Shown: in pieces, positions 1-8,715 of the stretch
How positions within the stretch are numbered: the stretch's first letter is position 1
Layout of the letters: each line of letters starts with the position of its first letter
Origin: Pseudomonas lundensis
GTDB lineage: Bacteria; Pseudomonadota; Gammaproteobacteria; Pseudomonadales; Pseudomonadaceae
Assembly (NCBI RefSeq): GCF_002269125.1
Contig: NZ_NQKI01000012.1
Location: 58,165-122,164, forward strand
Direction of reading: 5' to 3'
DNA length: 64,000 nt
The notes under the pieces: generated by a model
Seen by the model: the letters and a program-made list of their open reading frames with translations, nothing else
Databases searched by the model: none
What the model was told of the DNA's origin: nothing
Made by a program: the position numbers and the translations under genes

Positions 1-674
1 TTTGCCCCGCTTTTCCGGAATTCATAATCCAGCTCTGCTTCCAGGCTGTATTCATGCAAACCAGGACGGCTGGCTTGCATGGCACGGACATGGGCACGGG
101 CCGAAATCTGCGCCGCGTGGCGCATGACTTTTAATTCTGCCGCCGATTTATACAGGCGCATGTCATGCAGCAGATGATCCAGGGCAACAAATTCGTTGGG
201 CGGCTGAGCGCCGAGGCTGGCCTTGGAGCGGATGGTATTGATCCACTCCATTACATGGCGATCGAATTCCGGGTTGCTGCCCATCGCCGAATACACACGG
301 TCGCGTCCCTCAATCAGACCCGGCAGGATGTCGTCGATGTCGGTAATGGGGAATGCGTCGTGCGCACCAAAATCGCGCATGGCGCCTTCTTGCCCGGCCC
401 GCAGGCCGTCCCACAGCTCGCGCTCTGGGTTGCGTTCGCGGCAAAACAGTACAAATTCGCCATGGGCTCGGCCGGGGATCAACACAATGACCGCTTCTGG
501 CTCGGGGAAACCGCTCAGGTATTGGAAGTTACTTTCCTGACGGTACACGTGCTCAACGTCACGATTGCGAATCGCCACAGGGGCCGCCGGCAATATTGCG
601 ATGCTGTTGGGCCCCATCTGCGCCATGAGCGCCTTGCGGCGGCGTGCGTATTCCGATTTCGGGATATGAATCAT
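1..674 (-). CDS. pepP: Xaa-Pro aminopeptidase PepP (partial, N-terminal part)
   Basis: Aminopeptidase P removes the N-terminal residue from peptides with proline at position 2, in the cytoplasm. About 224 residues are visible; the gene runs off the left edge, so the metal-binding catalytic domain at the C-terminus is not seen. The translation begins MIHIPKSEYARRRRALMAQM and continues with the typical AMP_N domain, including a QYLSGFPEPEAV segment, and then the start of the creatinase/aminopeptidase fold near HAAQISARAH. It lies 29 bases downstream of ygfB on the same strand, the usual ygfB-pepP(-ubiH) order in gammaproteobacteria, so co-transcription is likely. Family identity is firm; the C-terminal integrity cannot be judged. 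Confidence 0.93.
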   Translation of the reverse strand, partial: MIHIPKSEYARRRKALMAQMGPNSIAILPAAPVAIRNRDVEHVYRQESNFQYLSGFPEPEAVIVLIPGRAHGEFVLFCRERNPERELWDGLRAGQEGAMRDFGAHDAFPITDIDDILPGLIEGRDRVYSAMGSNPEFDRHVMEWINTIRSKASLGAQPPNEFVALDHLLHDMRLYKSAAELKVMRHAAQISARAHVRAMQASRPGLHEYSLEAELDYEFRKSGA

Positions 675-703
675 GGGCAGACGGGTTTCCTCTTGGCGAT
701 CGA

Positions 704-1267
704 TCAGTGCAGCGAAGGCTTGGCGGCCGCAGGCTCTTCAGGCTTTTTAGTTTCGGTGTACAGCAACAGCGGCGCGACGCGCAGGTATTCCATCACTTCC
801 ATGTAATCGCTTTCGCCATCGTCAGATTCTTCAAGCGCATCTTGCACCTGCGCGATGGCCGCCAAGTCTTGCAGCACTTCGCGACCTTCATTGCTCAACG
901 CGTTATCGCGGTAATTAAGACCGAAACCGGCCAGGAAGCCCTGACACCATTCGCCCAAAGCAATGGCGCGGTCAGTCAGTGGCGCGTCGTCTGTCGGCAG
1001 CAACAGCACAACGGTCATGTCGTCACTGGTCAGCTCACCCTTGACCATCTCTTGCAAACCAATCAAGGCATTGCGTACGTTGTCACTGATTTCAGTTTCG
1101 CTCTGGAACAGCTCAGCGGCATCAGCCAGCCAGCCATCATGGTCAAAGCCAACGCCGGCCGCACTGCGGCCCAGCAGCAGGCCATGCAACTCGGCAGGCG
1201 ATACGTTATGGCCGCTGGTGCTCAGCAGGGTGGCAAAGGCTTGGTACGGGGAGTTCTGAATAGGCAT
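704..1267 (-). CDS. ygfB: YgfB/YecA family (UPF0149) protein
   Basis: This 187-residue soluble protein has the UPF0149 fold (YPQAF-like start [17 protein letters not shown], then [14 protein letters not shown] and the FLAGFGL segment near residue 112). In P. aeruginosa YgfB is reported to modulate expression of programmed-cell-death genes and the ampDh3 amidase, but the biochemical role of the family is not well defined; I assign only the family. The C-terminus is rich in Lys, Pro and Ala. It is the first gene of the ygfB-pepP unit and is divergent from the zapA unit 134 bases away. Confidence 0.9.
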   Translation of the reverse strand: MPIQNSPYQAFATLLSTSGHNVSPAELHGLLLGRSAAGVGFDHDGWLADAAELFQSETEISDNVRNALIGLQEMVKGELTSDDMTVVLLLPTDDAPLTDRAIALGEWCQGFLAGFGLNYRDNALSNEGREVLQDLAAIAQVQDALEESDDGESDYMEVMEYLRVAPLLLYTETKKPEEPAAAKPSLH

Positions 1268-1401
1268 GGTCAGCTAGGCGCCAAGCGGCGCTATGTCTAG
1301 AATGGAGGCCTTGTATCCTAGCATCGGCAGACGAGCCAGACCATCAAGGCGTCAACTCGCCTGATCGTCCCCACCCATCAGAAAATACACAGTAGGACAC
1401 A

Positions 1402-1611
1402 ATGGAAGACACCGACCTGCATGAACTGATGGCCAGGCTCGAACTCCTGATTAGCCGGGTCGAGCAACTTAAAAGTCAAAACGGACTCTTACTAGCTCAG
1501 GAAAAGACTTGGCGCGAGGAACGCGCGCACCTCATTGAAAAAAACGAAATCGCCCGACACAAGGTGGAATCGATGATTTCGCGCCTCAAAGCCCTGGAGC
1601 AAGACTCATGA
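1402..1611 (+). CDS. ZapB-like coiled-coil protein (TIGR02449 family)
   Basis: A 69-residue, highly charged, leucine-heptad protein (MEDTDLHELMARLELLISRV onward) that should form one continuous coiled coil. The TIGR02449 family regularly sits directly upstream of zapA in Pseudomonas and resembles the division factor ZapB, so a role at the Z ring is inferred. The stop overlaps the zapA start by 4 bases (ATGA), indicating translational coupling. The start ATG is preceded by the purine-rich sequence cagtaggacaca. Confidence 0.85.
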   Translation: MEDTDLHELMARLELLISRVEQLKSQNGLLLAQEKTWREERAHLIEKNEIARHKVESMISRLKALEQDS

Positions 1612-1925
1612 GTTCAAGCAATAGCGTCACCGTGCATATCCTCGATAAAGAATATTCGATCATGTGCCCCCAGGAAGAACGGACCAACCTGGTGAGCGCC
1701 GCCCGTTATCTGGACGGCAAAATGCGCGAAATCCGTAGCAGCGGCAAAGTGATTGGCGCCGATCGCATCGCCGTAATGGCCGCGCTCAATATCACTCACG
1801 ATCTGCTGCACAAGCAGGAGGTCGCTGAAGTTCAGACCAGCAGCTCAACCCGAGAACAAGTGCGCGACCTGCTGGAACGCGTTGATTTGGTGCTTGCCAC
1901 TGATCCGAACGAACGTCAAAGCTGA
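1608..1925 (+). CDS. zapA: Cell division protein ZapA
   Basis: ZapA cross-links FtsZ protofilaments at mid-cell. The 105-residue product shows the family pattern: an N-terminal globular part starting SVTVHILDKEYSIMCPQEE, then the DGKMREIR segment and the helix with DRIAVMAALNITHDLL, followed by a C-terminal coiled coil. Length is normal for the family. It overlaps the upstream ZapB-like gene by 4 bases and is followed directly by 6S RNA, the conserved zapA-ssrS-fthC arrangement. Confidence 0.95.
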   Translation: MSSSNSVTVHILDKEYSIMCPQEERTNLVSAARYLDGKMREIRSSGKVIGADRIAVMAALNITHDLLHKQEVAEVQTSSSTREQVRDLLERVDLVLATDPNERQS

Positions 1926-1955
1926 TTCAAAAGGTTTCTTTGGGGTATACTCGCG

Positions 1956-2135
1956 CCACTCCCTGGAGTATTCGCCAGTTAGCGATGTCCCTGAGCCGAT
2001 TCGCATTACCCTGGAGCTTGCACGTTGGACCGGTGTGCATGTCCGCTCGACGGAAAGCCTTAAGGTCTACTGCAACTTCCACCTTGAACTTTCGGGTTCA
2101 AGGGCCAAGCCGACAGCGGTACGTCGGGGAGCCTG
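1956..2135 (+). ncRNA. ssrS: 6S RNA
   Basis: 6S RNA binds sigma70 RNA polymerase holoenzyme by mimicking an open promoter. The stretch lies between zapA and the 5-formyl-THF cyclo-ligase gene, the canonical ssrS site, and contains characteristic Pseudomonas 6S blocks (cactccctggagtattcgcc at the 5' side and gggttcaagggccaagccga at the 3' side). A TATACT -10 element lies at 1946-1951. Ends are estimated to within about 5-10 bases from the position of the promoter and the closing stem. Confidence 0.85.
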
Positions 2136-2169
2136 ATTTTTCCAGTGCAATGCCAGCCCTCCGCTGGCA

Positions 2170-2826
2170 TTGGCTTTCTCGGTGTCGACCTTGAACAGCA
2201 CGCCACCTACCCGCCCGCAACTTCGCCGCCAACTGCGCAGCGCCCGCCGCGAACTTTCGCCTTGCGCGCAACGTCTGGCAGCCCGTGGCCTGTACCGGCA
2301 ACTGGCGCAACATCCTCTGTTCCGCCGCGCCAAACACATTTCCCTTTATTTGCCCACCGACGGTGAAATCGACCCGCGCCTGCTGCTGCGTGAAGCGCAA
2401 CGCCGGGGCAAGATCACGTACCTGCCTGTACTCAGCGCATGGCCCCGGACCAAAATGGTGTTTCAACGTATCGCCCCCGGCGAGAAGCTGATCCCCAACC
2501 GCTTCCGAATTCTCGAACCGCGCATCAATCATGCACGCCAACGCAAGGTCTGGACACTCGACCTGGTGTTGCTGCCATTGGTGGGGTTCGATCCGAACGG
2601 TGGACGGCTGGGCATGGGCGGCGGGTTTTATGACCGCAGCCTTGCGTATCTGGCACGTCGACAATGCTGGCGCAAGCCGACACTGCTAGGCCTGGCCCAC
2701 GAATGCCAAAAGGTCGAAAACCTGACTCAAGCCAGCTGGGACGTGCCGTTACAAGGCACCGTTTCGGACAAGCAGTGGTATGTCGCCCACACGTCGCCAG
2801 GGCATCACGCGACGCGCGATGCCTGA
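2170..2826 (+). CDS. fthC: 5-formyltetrahydrofolate cyclo-ligase
   Basis: Converts 5-formyl-THF to 5,10-methenyl-THF using ATP (cytoplasmic, folate one-carbon metabolism). The 218-residue product has the family's basic N-terminus (RPQLRRQLRSARRELSP), the substrate region YLPTDGEID, and the C-terminal signature LVGFDPNGGRLGMGGGFYDR. It follows 6S RNA as in most gammaproteobacteria and is probably expressed by read-through of the ssrS transcript. The first ~12 residues before RPQLRR are variable in the family, so the exact start is less certain than the identity. Confidence 0.93.
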   Translation: MAFSVSTLNSTPPTRPQLRRQLRSARRELSPCAQRLAARGLYRQLAQHPLFRRAKHISLYLPTDGEIDPRLLLREAQRRGKITYLPVLSAWPRTKMVFQRIAPGEKLIPNRFRILEPRINHARQRKVWTLDLVLLPLVGFDPNGGRLGMGGGFYDRSLAYLARRQCWRKPTLLGLAHECQKVENLTQASWDVPLQGTVSDKQWYVAHTSPGHHATRDA

Positions 2827-2848
2827 AAAGTCGTTAACGCAAGAAAGT

Positions 2849-2998
2849 TTAGCGTTTGAAAGGTTGTACTTGCTGTTGAGCCAGTTCAATCGGCGCATCG
2901 GTCGAGTTGGACCACAAACTTTGCGCATACCCCGTTGTAACTACGCCCAAACCGAACAAAAAAGCCAAAACCCACAGTACATCCGGTTTGCGTTTCAT
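2849..2998 (-). CDS. Small exported or membrane-anchored peptide (49 aa)
   Basis: An open frame of 49 codons reading MKRKPDVLWVLAFLFGLGVV at its start and ending in VQPFKR. The basic MKRK start followed by about 14 hydrophobic residues and a TGYAQS sequence looks like a signal peptide or a single membrane segment with a short polar tail. A comparable small frame next to fthC occurs in other Pseudomonas, as far as I recall. No function is known to me. It faces fthC tail to tail, 22 bases away. Confidence 0.65.
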   Translation of the reverse strand: MKRKPDVLWVLAFLFGLGVVTTGYAQSLWSNSTDAPIELAQQQVQPFKR

Positions 2999-3193
2999 CG
3001 ATTGCCCCCCTTCAGGCAAATCAACACGATGACAGCAACGGTTTTTGTTATAGGCCGTGCAGCAGCGTCAAGCTTAAAATCCCGGCATTCTGCGACAACC
3101 GTTAACGACACGCAAACGATGGCGTCAACCGGCTGTCGGTTTATCAAGATGTTTCAAGAAAGATGATTCGCATCATGTTTCAGGAGAAGAAAA

Positions 3194-3643
3194 ATGGCCT
3201 ATTGGTTGATGAAATCCGAGCCTGACGAGTTCTCGATCAACGACTTGCAGAAAATCGGTGAAGCCCGCTGGGACGGGGTCCGTAACTACCAGGCGCGTAA
3301 CTTCATGCGTGCTATGGCGGTGGGCGATGAGTTCTTTTTCTACCATTCCAGTTGCCCGCAGCCTGGCATTGCAGGGATTGGCCGCATCGTCGAAGCCGCT
3401 TACCCCGACCCAACCGCGCTCGACCCCGAAAGCCATTACTTCGACCCCAAAGCCAGTACCGAGAAAAACCCGTGGAGTGCGTTGCAAGTGGCCCACGTGC
3501 AAACCTTTCCTCAGGTGATCAAGCTCGATTATCTAAAACAACAGACGGCGCTGGCCGAGATGCCCCTGGTCCAAAAAGGCAGCCGTCTTTCAGTCATGCC
3601 CGTCACAGCCGAACAATGGGCGACGGTACTGACACTGCTCTGA
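3194..3643 (+). CDS. EVE domain-containing protein
   Basis: A 149-residue single-domain EVE (PUA-like) protein. The diagnostic N-terminus MAYWLMKSEPDEFSINDL and the WDGVRNYQARN and GDEFFFYHSS segments are present. EVE domains bind modified bases in DNA or RNA in the characterised cases; the stand-alone bacterial form (YgfA-cluster type) has no settled role. A good ribosome site (caggagaag) precedes the ATG. It is a single gene, flanked by the small peptide gene and the exporter operon. Confidence 0.9.
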   Translation: MAYWLMKSEPDEFSINDLQKIGEARWDGVRNYQARNFMRAMAVGDEFFFYHSSCPQPGIAGIGRIVEAAYPDPTALDPESHYFDPKASTEKNPWSALQVAHVQTFPQVIKLDYLKQQTALAEMPLVQKGSRLSVMPVTAEQWATVLTLL

Positions 3644-3809
3644 CACACAGCCAACACCTGTAGGCACAAGCGTGCCCCGGCACACAGTAAAAATCACTTC
3701 GGCAATACCGCCCATTAGCGTCTAGGCTTTGGCCTTCCTTTGACTGGCATCAAACCGCCCCGGCAGTGAGACCGTCAAACTAGAGCGCTCTGTGAGACAG
3801 GATGTTGGC

Positions 3810-4775
3810 ATGTCGAAGAACCACCGTGTATCCCATTATTTCGTTATTCCGTTGGTGATCCTGCTGGTGGCAGCAGGCGGGTTCGGTTACTGGAAATCCC
3901 AGCATGACCGCCTCCCCGAAGGCATCAGCATGGGCAACGGCCGACTCGAATCCACGGAAGTCCAAATCGCCGCCAAAATCCCCGGCCGCCTTGCCGAAGT
4001 GCTGGTCGACGAAGGTGATCGCGTGACCAAGGGCCAACTCCTGGCCCGCATGGACACACGCACCCTCGAGGCCTCGCGTAATCAGGCCGAGGCCGAGGTG
4101 CTGCGGGCCCGGCAAACCCTGGCTGCCAACGAGGCCAACGTACAACTGCGCCAAAGCGAAAAGCTGCTCGCCAGTCAGGAGCTCAAACGTTTCCGGCAAC
4201 TGGCCCAGCGCGGCTTTGCCAGTGGCCAGCAACTGGATCAGCAACAGGCTCGTTTTGACACCAGCAACGCTGCCGTAGTCGCTGCACAAGCTCAAGTGGC
4301 CGCCGCCAGGGCCGCGATTCACGCCAGCGAAGCTCAAGTAGCGCAGCTCACCAGCGAAATCGACGACAGCAGCCTGCGCGCGCCCATCGACGGCGTGATC
4401 CAACTGCGCCTTGCCGAGCCCGGCGAAGTACTGGGCTCGGGCGGACGCGTGTTCATGATGATCGACCCCAGCGACCAGTACATGAACCTGTACTTACCCG
4501 CCTCGGTGGTCGGCAAACTGACCGTCGGCGCGCAGGCACGCATCCTGCTCGACGCCCTGCCCGACAAGCCCCTACCCGCAAAAATCAGTTTCGTGGCGGC
4601 CAAATCGCAGTTCACCCCAAAAGAAGTCGAAACCCGCGACGAGCGTCAAAAACTGGTGTTCCGCGTCAAACTTCGCCTGACCGATCCGAGCGCCGTGCCG
4701 CAAGCCAAGCCCGGCATGCCGGGCGCCGGTTACGTGCGCACTGCCGACGTGGACTGGCCGGCTAATCTGCAATGA
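3810..4775 (+). CDS. HlyD-family membrane fusion protein (YhiI-like)
   Basis: Periplasmic adaptor for the ABC exporter encoded just downstream. The 321-residue product has an N-terminal membrane anchor (YFVIPLVILLVAAGGFGYW), a biotinyl-lipoyl domain (GRLESTEVQIAAKIPGRL), a long coiled-coil hairpin (residues ~70-190, QARQTLAANEAN to AQVAQLTSEID) and a beta-barrel part. The ATG at 3810 is preferred over the in-frame GTG at 3792 because an AGGA lies about 9 bases upstream and the protein then starts MSKNHR. It overlaps the ATPase gene by 4 bases. Confidence 0.9.
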   Translation: MSKNHRVSHYFVIPLVILLVAAGGFGYWKSQHDRLPEGISMGNGRLESTEVQIAAKIPGRLAEVLVDEGDRVTKGQLLARMDTRTLEASRNQAEAEVLRARQTLAANEANVQLRQSEKLLASQELKRFRQLAQRGFASGQQLDQQQARFDTSNAAVVAAQAQVAAARAAIHASEAQVAQLTSEIDDSSLRAPIDGVIQLRLAEPGEVLGSGGRVFMMIDPSDQYMNLYLPASVVGKLTVGAQARILLDALPDKPLPAKISFVAAKSQFTPKEVETRDERQKLVFRVKLRLTDPSAVPQAKPGMPGAGYVRTADVDWPANLQ

Positions 4776-7501
4776 GCGACCTGGCCCTCAACGCCAGTGG
4801 CATCAGCCACCGTTACGGCAAGCAGCAGGCGCTGCTCGATATCTCCTTCAGTTTGCCCAAAGGCACGCGCTGCGGGCTGATCGGCCCGGACGGTGCGGGC
4901 AAGTCGAGCTTGCTGGGGCTGATTGCCGGGGTCAAAAAGCTTCAGCAAGGCAGCCTTGAAGTGCTTGGCGGGCCGATTGACGATCGCCGCCATCGCAACA
5001 CGCTCTACCCGTTGATTGCTTTCATGCCCCAAGGGTTGGGCGGCAACCTGTACCCGGAGTTGTCGATCAGCGAAAACATTCGCTTTTTCGGCACCTTGTT
5101 TGGTCTGTCCAAAGACGACTGCGAACAACGCATGGCCAACTTGCTCAAGGCCACGGACCTTGAGCGATTTGCCGAACGTCCGGCGGGTAAGTTGTCCGGC
5201 GGGATGAAGCAAAAGCTCGGGCTGTGTTGCGCGCTGATTCACGAGCCCGACCTGCTGATCCTTGACGAACCCACCACCGGCGTCGACCCGCTTTCCCGTC
5301 GGCGCTTCTGGGAACTGGTTGACGACGTACGCAGCCAGCGCCCGCAGCTGACTTTGCTGGTTGCCACGGCCTACATGGAAGAGGCGGAACAGTTCGAGCA
5401 CTGCCTGATGCTCGACCGCGGCACATTGATTGCTACCGGGCTCACGCAGGAACTGGCGGCGATCACTGCCACCGGCAAACTGGACGAAGCGTTTACCCAC
5501 TATCAGGGCGACACCGGCCACAGCAACGAACCGTTGGTGATTCCGCCACGGGTCAGCGACAACAGCGATATCGCCATCGAAGCCCATGACCTGACCCTCA
5601 AATTCGGCGATTTTACCGCCGTGAATAACGTCAGTTTCGCCATCGGACGCGGCGAAATCTTCGGTTTTCTGGGCTCCAACGGTTGTGGCAAAACCACCAC
5701 CATGAAAGTGCTGACCGGGCTTATGCCCGCCACCGAAGGCAGCGCCAAACTGCTCGGTAATCCGGTGGATGCCAAAGACCTGGCTACGCGCAAACGCGTG
5801 GGTTTCATGTCTCAGAGCTTCTCGCTGTATGGCGAGTTGAGCGTGCGGCAGAATCTGGTTTTACACGCACAGCTATTCGACTTGCCCAAGCAGGACAGTC
5901 GCGCGCGGATTCAAGAGCTGATCGAGCGTTTTGATCTGGCGGACATTGCCGAGCAACAGTCCGGCGAACTGCCACTGGGCTTGCGTCAACGCCTGTCGCT
6001 GGCAGTGGCGGTATTGCATCGCCCTGAAGTGCTGATCCTCGACGAGCCCACCTCAGGGGTTGACCCGGCCGCGCGCGACGATTTCTGGCGGTTGCTGATC
6101 GAGCTGTCGCGGGATCAGGGCGTGACGATCTTCTTGTCCACCCACTTCATGAACGAAGCCCAGCGCTGCGACCGCATTTCGTTGATGCACGCGGGCAAAG
6201 TATTGGCCTGCGACACCCCCGATGCATTGCAGCAACAGTTTCACGGCGAGACGCTGGAAGCCGCATTCGTTACCTGCTTGGAGCACGCGCAAAACGAGCA
6301 GGACGCTAGCACGGTACCCGCTCCCGAGACTGGCGCTGCGGTGGTCAACGCCCCGCCACCGCCCGGCAAAAGCGGCTTCAGCCTGACTCGGCTGATTGCC
6401 GTGGCCAGCCGCGAATCCAAAGAGCTGCTGCGCGACAAAGTTCGCATGGCATTCGCCTTGCTGGGGGCGGTGTTCATGATGGTAATTTTCGGCTACGGCA
6501 TTTCGCTGGACGTGGAAAACCTGGCGTTCGCTGTTTACGACCAGGACCAAAGCCCGCAAAGCCGCGCGTACCTGGAAGCCTTCCGCAGCTCGCGTTACTT
6601 CGAAGAACACGCGCCCATCCACAGTGCAGAAGAACTGCACAAGCGTCTGCAACGCTCAGAAATCAAAATCGCACTGGAAATCCCGCCTGGCTTTGGGCGC
6701 GACCTGTACGCCGGCCGCCAGCCCACCGTCGCCGCGTGGCTGGATGGCGGCATGCCGTTTCGCGCAGAAACCAGCCGTAACTATGTTGAATCCGTGCATC
6801 AATCCAACCTTGAGCAACTGTCCGCCTTGAGCAGTCTGGCGCAGAACAAACAAGGGGCGGCCAAACTCGAAACACGCTTTCGCTACAACCAGGACGTGGT
6901 TAGCGTGAATGCAATCGGGCCGGGCGTGATGGCGCTGATCCTTGCCTTTATCCCCGCGATGCTGACAGCCCTGGGCATCGTGCGCGAAAAAGAGCTGGGC
7001 TCCATCACCAACTTTTACGCCACGCCACTGACCCGGCTTGAATTTCTGCTGGGCAAACAGATGCCCTATCTGGCCGTCAGTCTGGTCAATCTGGCCTTGC
7101 TGGTTGCCATGAACCGCTGGCTATTCGGGGTGCCGTTTAAAGGCAGCGCGCTGACATTGGCCCTCGGCGGGCTTTTGTATGTGCTGTCGACCACCAGCAT
7201 GGGACTGCTGATATCGGCATTCACTCGCACCCAGATCGCGGCGATCCTCGGCACCATGATCATCACCAGCCTGCCGACCATCCAGTTCTCCGGCCTCATC
7301 GTGCCGCGCTCGTCACTGGACGGCTCTGCGGCGTTAATGGGCATGCTGTTCCCCGCCGGGCACTTTCTGGACATTGCCGTGGGGACCTTCACCAAAGCCC
7401 TGGATTTGCGCCAGCTGTGGCCGCAATGCCTGGCGCTGCTGGGCTTCTTCGTCGCCTTTACCGGCTTGAGTCTCATCATGCTCAAGAAGCAGGAGGTTTG
7501 A
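4772..7501 (+). CDS. Fused ABC transporter, two ATPase domains plus permease (RbbA/YhiH-like)
   Basis: A 909-residue fusion: nucleotide-binding domain 1 (Walker A GPDGAGKSS near residue 40, LSGGMKQKLG signature, LILDEPTTGVDP), nucleotide-binding domain 2 (Walker A GSNGCGKTTT near residue 305, LILDEPTSGVDP) and a C-terminal ABC-2 permease with six predicted membrane segments (residues ~535-905). The second signature is LPLGLRQR rather than LSGGQ, as in E. coli YhiH/RbbA from memory. E. coli RbbA was described as ribosome-associated, but the operon with a HlyD protein and a second permease points to export; the substrate is unknown. Confidence 0.92.
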   Translation: MSDLALNASGISHRYGKQQALLDISFSLPKGTRCGLIGPDGAGKSSLLGLIAGVKKLQQGSLEVLGGPIDDRRHRNTLYPLIAFMPQGLGGNLYPELSISENIRFFGTLFGLSKDDCEQRMANLLKATDLERFAERPAGKLSGGMKQKLGLCCALIHEPDLLILDEPTTGVDPLSRRRFWELVDDVRSQRPQLTLLVATAYMEEAEQFEHCLMLDRGTLIATGLTQELAAITATGKLDEAFTHYQGDTGHSNEPLVIPPRVSDNSDIAIEAHDLTLKFGDFTAVNNVSFAIGRGEIFGFLGSNGCGKTTTMKVLTGLMPATEGSAKLLGNPVDAKDLATRKRVGFMSQSFSLYGELSVRQNLVLHAQLFDLPKQDSRARIQELIERFDLADIAEQQSGELPLGLRQRLSLAVAVLHRPEVLILDEPTSGVDPAARDDFWRLLIELSRDQGVTIFLSTHFMNEAQRCDRISLMHAGKVLACDTPDALQQQFHGETLEAAFVTCLEHAQNEQDASTVPAPETGAAVVNAPPPPGKSGFSLTRLIAVASRESKELLRDKVRMAFALLGAVFMMVIFGYGISLDVENLAFAVYDQDQSPQSRAYLEAFRSSRYFEEHAPIHSAEELHKRLQRSEIKIALEIPPGFGRDLYAGRQPTVAAWLDGGMPFRAETSRNYVESVHQSNLEQLSALSSLAQNKQGAAKLETRFRYNQDVVSVNAIGPGVMALILAFIPAMLTALGIVREKELGSITNFYATPLTRLEFLLGKQMPYLAVSLVNLALLVAMNRWLFGVPFKGSALTLALGGLLYVLSTTSMGLLISAFTRTQIAAILGTMIITSLPTIQFSGLIVPRSSLDGSAALMGMLFPAGHFLDIAVGTFTKALDLRQLWPQCLALLGFFVAFTGLSLIMLKKQEV

Positions 7502-8619
7502 TGCACAAGCTCTCGCATATCCTGCGCCTGGGGATCAAAGAACTCACCAGCCTGCGGCATGACAGCGTGCTGCTGCTGTTTTTGTTCTACGCCTTCACGG
7601 TGGCGATTTACATGCCGGCGGCGGGATCAATTATTGGCGTGCACAACGCCAGCGTCGCGATTGTCGATGAAGACCACAGCGCCTTGTCGCGCAAGCTCAG
7701 CGAGTCATTGCTGCCACCGGAATTCAAAACCCCGCAAGCACTGCCTTACGATCAGTTGGACGAGTCCATGGATGGCGGCCAATACACGTTTGTCATCAAC
7801 GTACCGGCCAATTTTCAGGCGGACTTGCTGGCCGGGCGCGAACCGGGTCTGCAAGTAAACGTCGATGCAACAGCCATGAGCCAGGCGTTTATGGGGGCGG
7901 GTTACATCGGGCGTATCTTCCAGCGTGAACTGCTCAACTACACCGGTCAGGCCAATGCAGCGGCAAACACACCAGCACTTATCAACGCACGGGCACTGTT
8001 CAACCCGAACCTGGAGGGCGGCTGGTTTTTGGCGGTGATTCAGATCGTCAACAACATCACCATTTTGGCCATTGTGTTAACCGGCACCGCGCTATTGCGC
8101 GAACGGGAACACGGCACCCTCGATCACCTGCTGGTGCTGCCCCTGACAGCGCTGGAAATCATGCTGGCAAAAATCTGGAGCAGCATGCTGGTCGTGGTGC
8201 TCTGCACCTGGGTGTCGCTGGAGGTCATCGTCAAATGGGCGTTGGGCGTGCCGCTGGCCGGGTCACTGGCGTTGTTTTTGGGTGTGACGGCGCTTTATCT
8301 GTTTGCCAGTACCGCGCTGGGGATTTTCCTCGCCACCCTCGCCCGTTCAACACCGCAGTTCGGCTTGCTGGCCATCCCGGTCATCATCCCGATGCTCTTG
8401 CTCTCGGGCGGCAGCACGCCGCTGGACAGCATGCCTGAATGGCTGCAGTGGGTGATGCAGTGCTCGCCTTCAACTCACTTCGTGAGTTTGAGCGCGGCAA
8501 TTCTGTTCAGGGGGGCGGGTGTGGACGTAGTGTGGCCGGATTTGTTGGCGCTGGCCGCCATCGGCCTGCTGTTCTTTGCGATTGCCCTGGCGCGGTTTCG
8601 AAAGAGCCTGGCGTCGTAA
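7501..8619 (+). CDS. ABC-2 type permease (YhhJ-like)
   Basis: A 372-residue inner-membrane protein, the second permease of the exporter. The first membrane segment (VLLLFLFYAFTVAIYMPAAG) is followed by a large periplasmic loop (residues ~50-175) and a C-terminal block of five membrane segments with the LREREHGTLDHLLVLP motif typical of ABC2 permeases. The start ATG shares one base with the upstream stop (TGATG), so the start at 7501 is favoured over longer in-frame versions. It is predicted to pair with the permease domain of the upstream fusion protein. Confidence 0.9.
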   Translation: MHKLSHILRLGIKELTSLRHDSVLLLFLFYAFTVAIYMPAAGSIIGVHNASVAIVDEDHSALSRKLSESLLPPEFKTPQALPYDQLDESMDGGQYTFVINVPANFQADLLAGREPGLQVNVDATAMSQAFMGAGYIGRIFQRELLNYTGQANAAANTPALINARALFNPNLEGGWFLAVIQIVNNITILAIVLTGTALLREREHGTLDHLLVLPLTALEIMLAKIWSSMLVVVLCTWVSLEVIVKWALGVPLAGSLALFLGVTALYLFASTALGIFLATLARSTPQFGLLAIPVIIPMLLLSGGSTPLDSMPEWLQWVMQCSPSTHFVSLSAAILFRGAGVDVVWPDLLALAAIGLLFFAIALARFRKSLAS

Positions 8620-8645
8620 CGTTTGCGCCGGGCATGACCCTTGGT

Positions 8646-8689
8646 CACCGGCTTTGTTCGCGACGCACTGTGCGCAAACAAAGCCGGTG
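8646..8689. terminator. Inverted repeat between convergent genes (probable bidirectional terminator)
   Basis: Perfect 13-base arms CACCGGCTTTGTT and AACAAAGCCGGTG flank an 18-base centre. It lies between the convergent ABC permease gene and the FliL-like gene. There is no clear T tract, so termination is inferred from position. Confidence 0.45.
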
Positions 8690-8715
8690 CCTGCACGGCG
8701 AATCCAAAGGCTGGC

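Noticed and set aside
2067..2664. Minus-strand frames across 6S RNA and fthC
   Set aside because: Overlap a structured RNA and a conserved enzyme gene; no homology seen.
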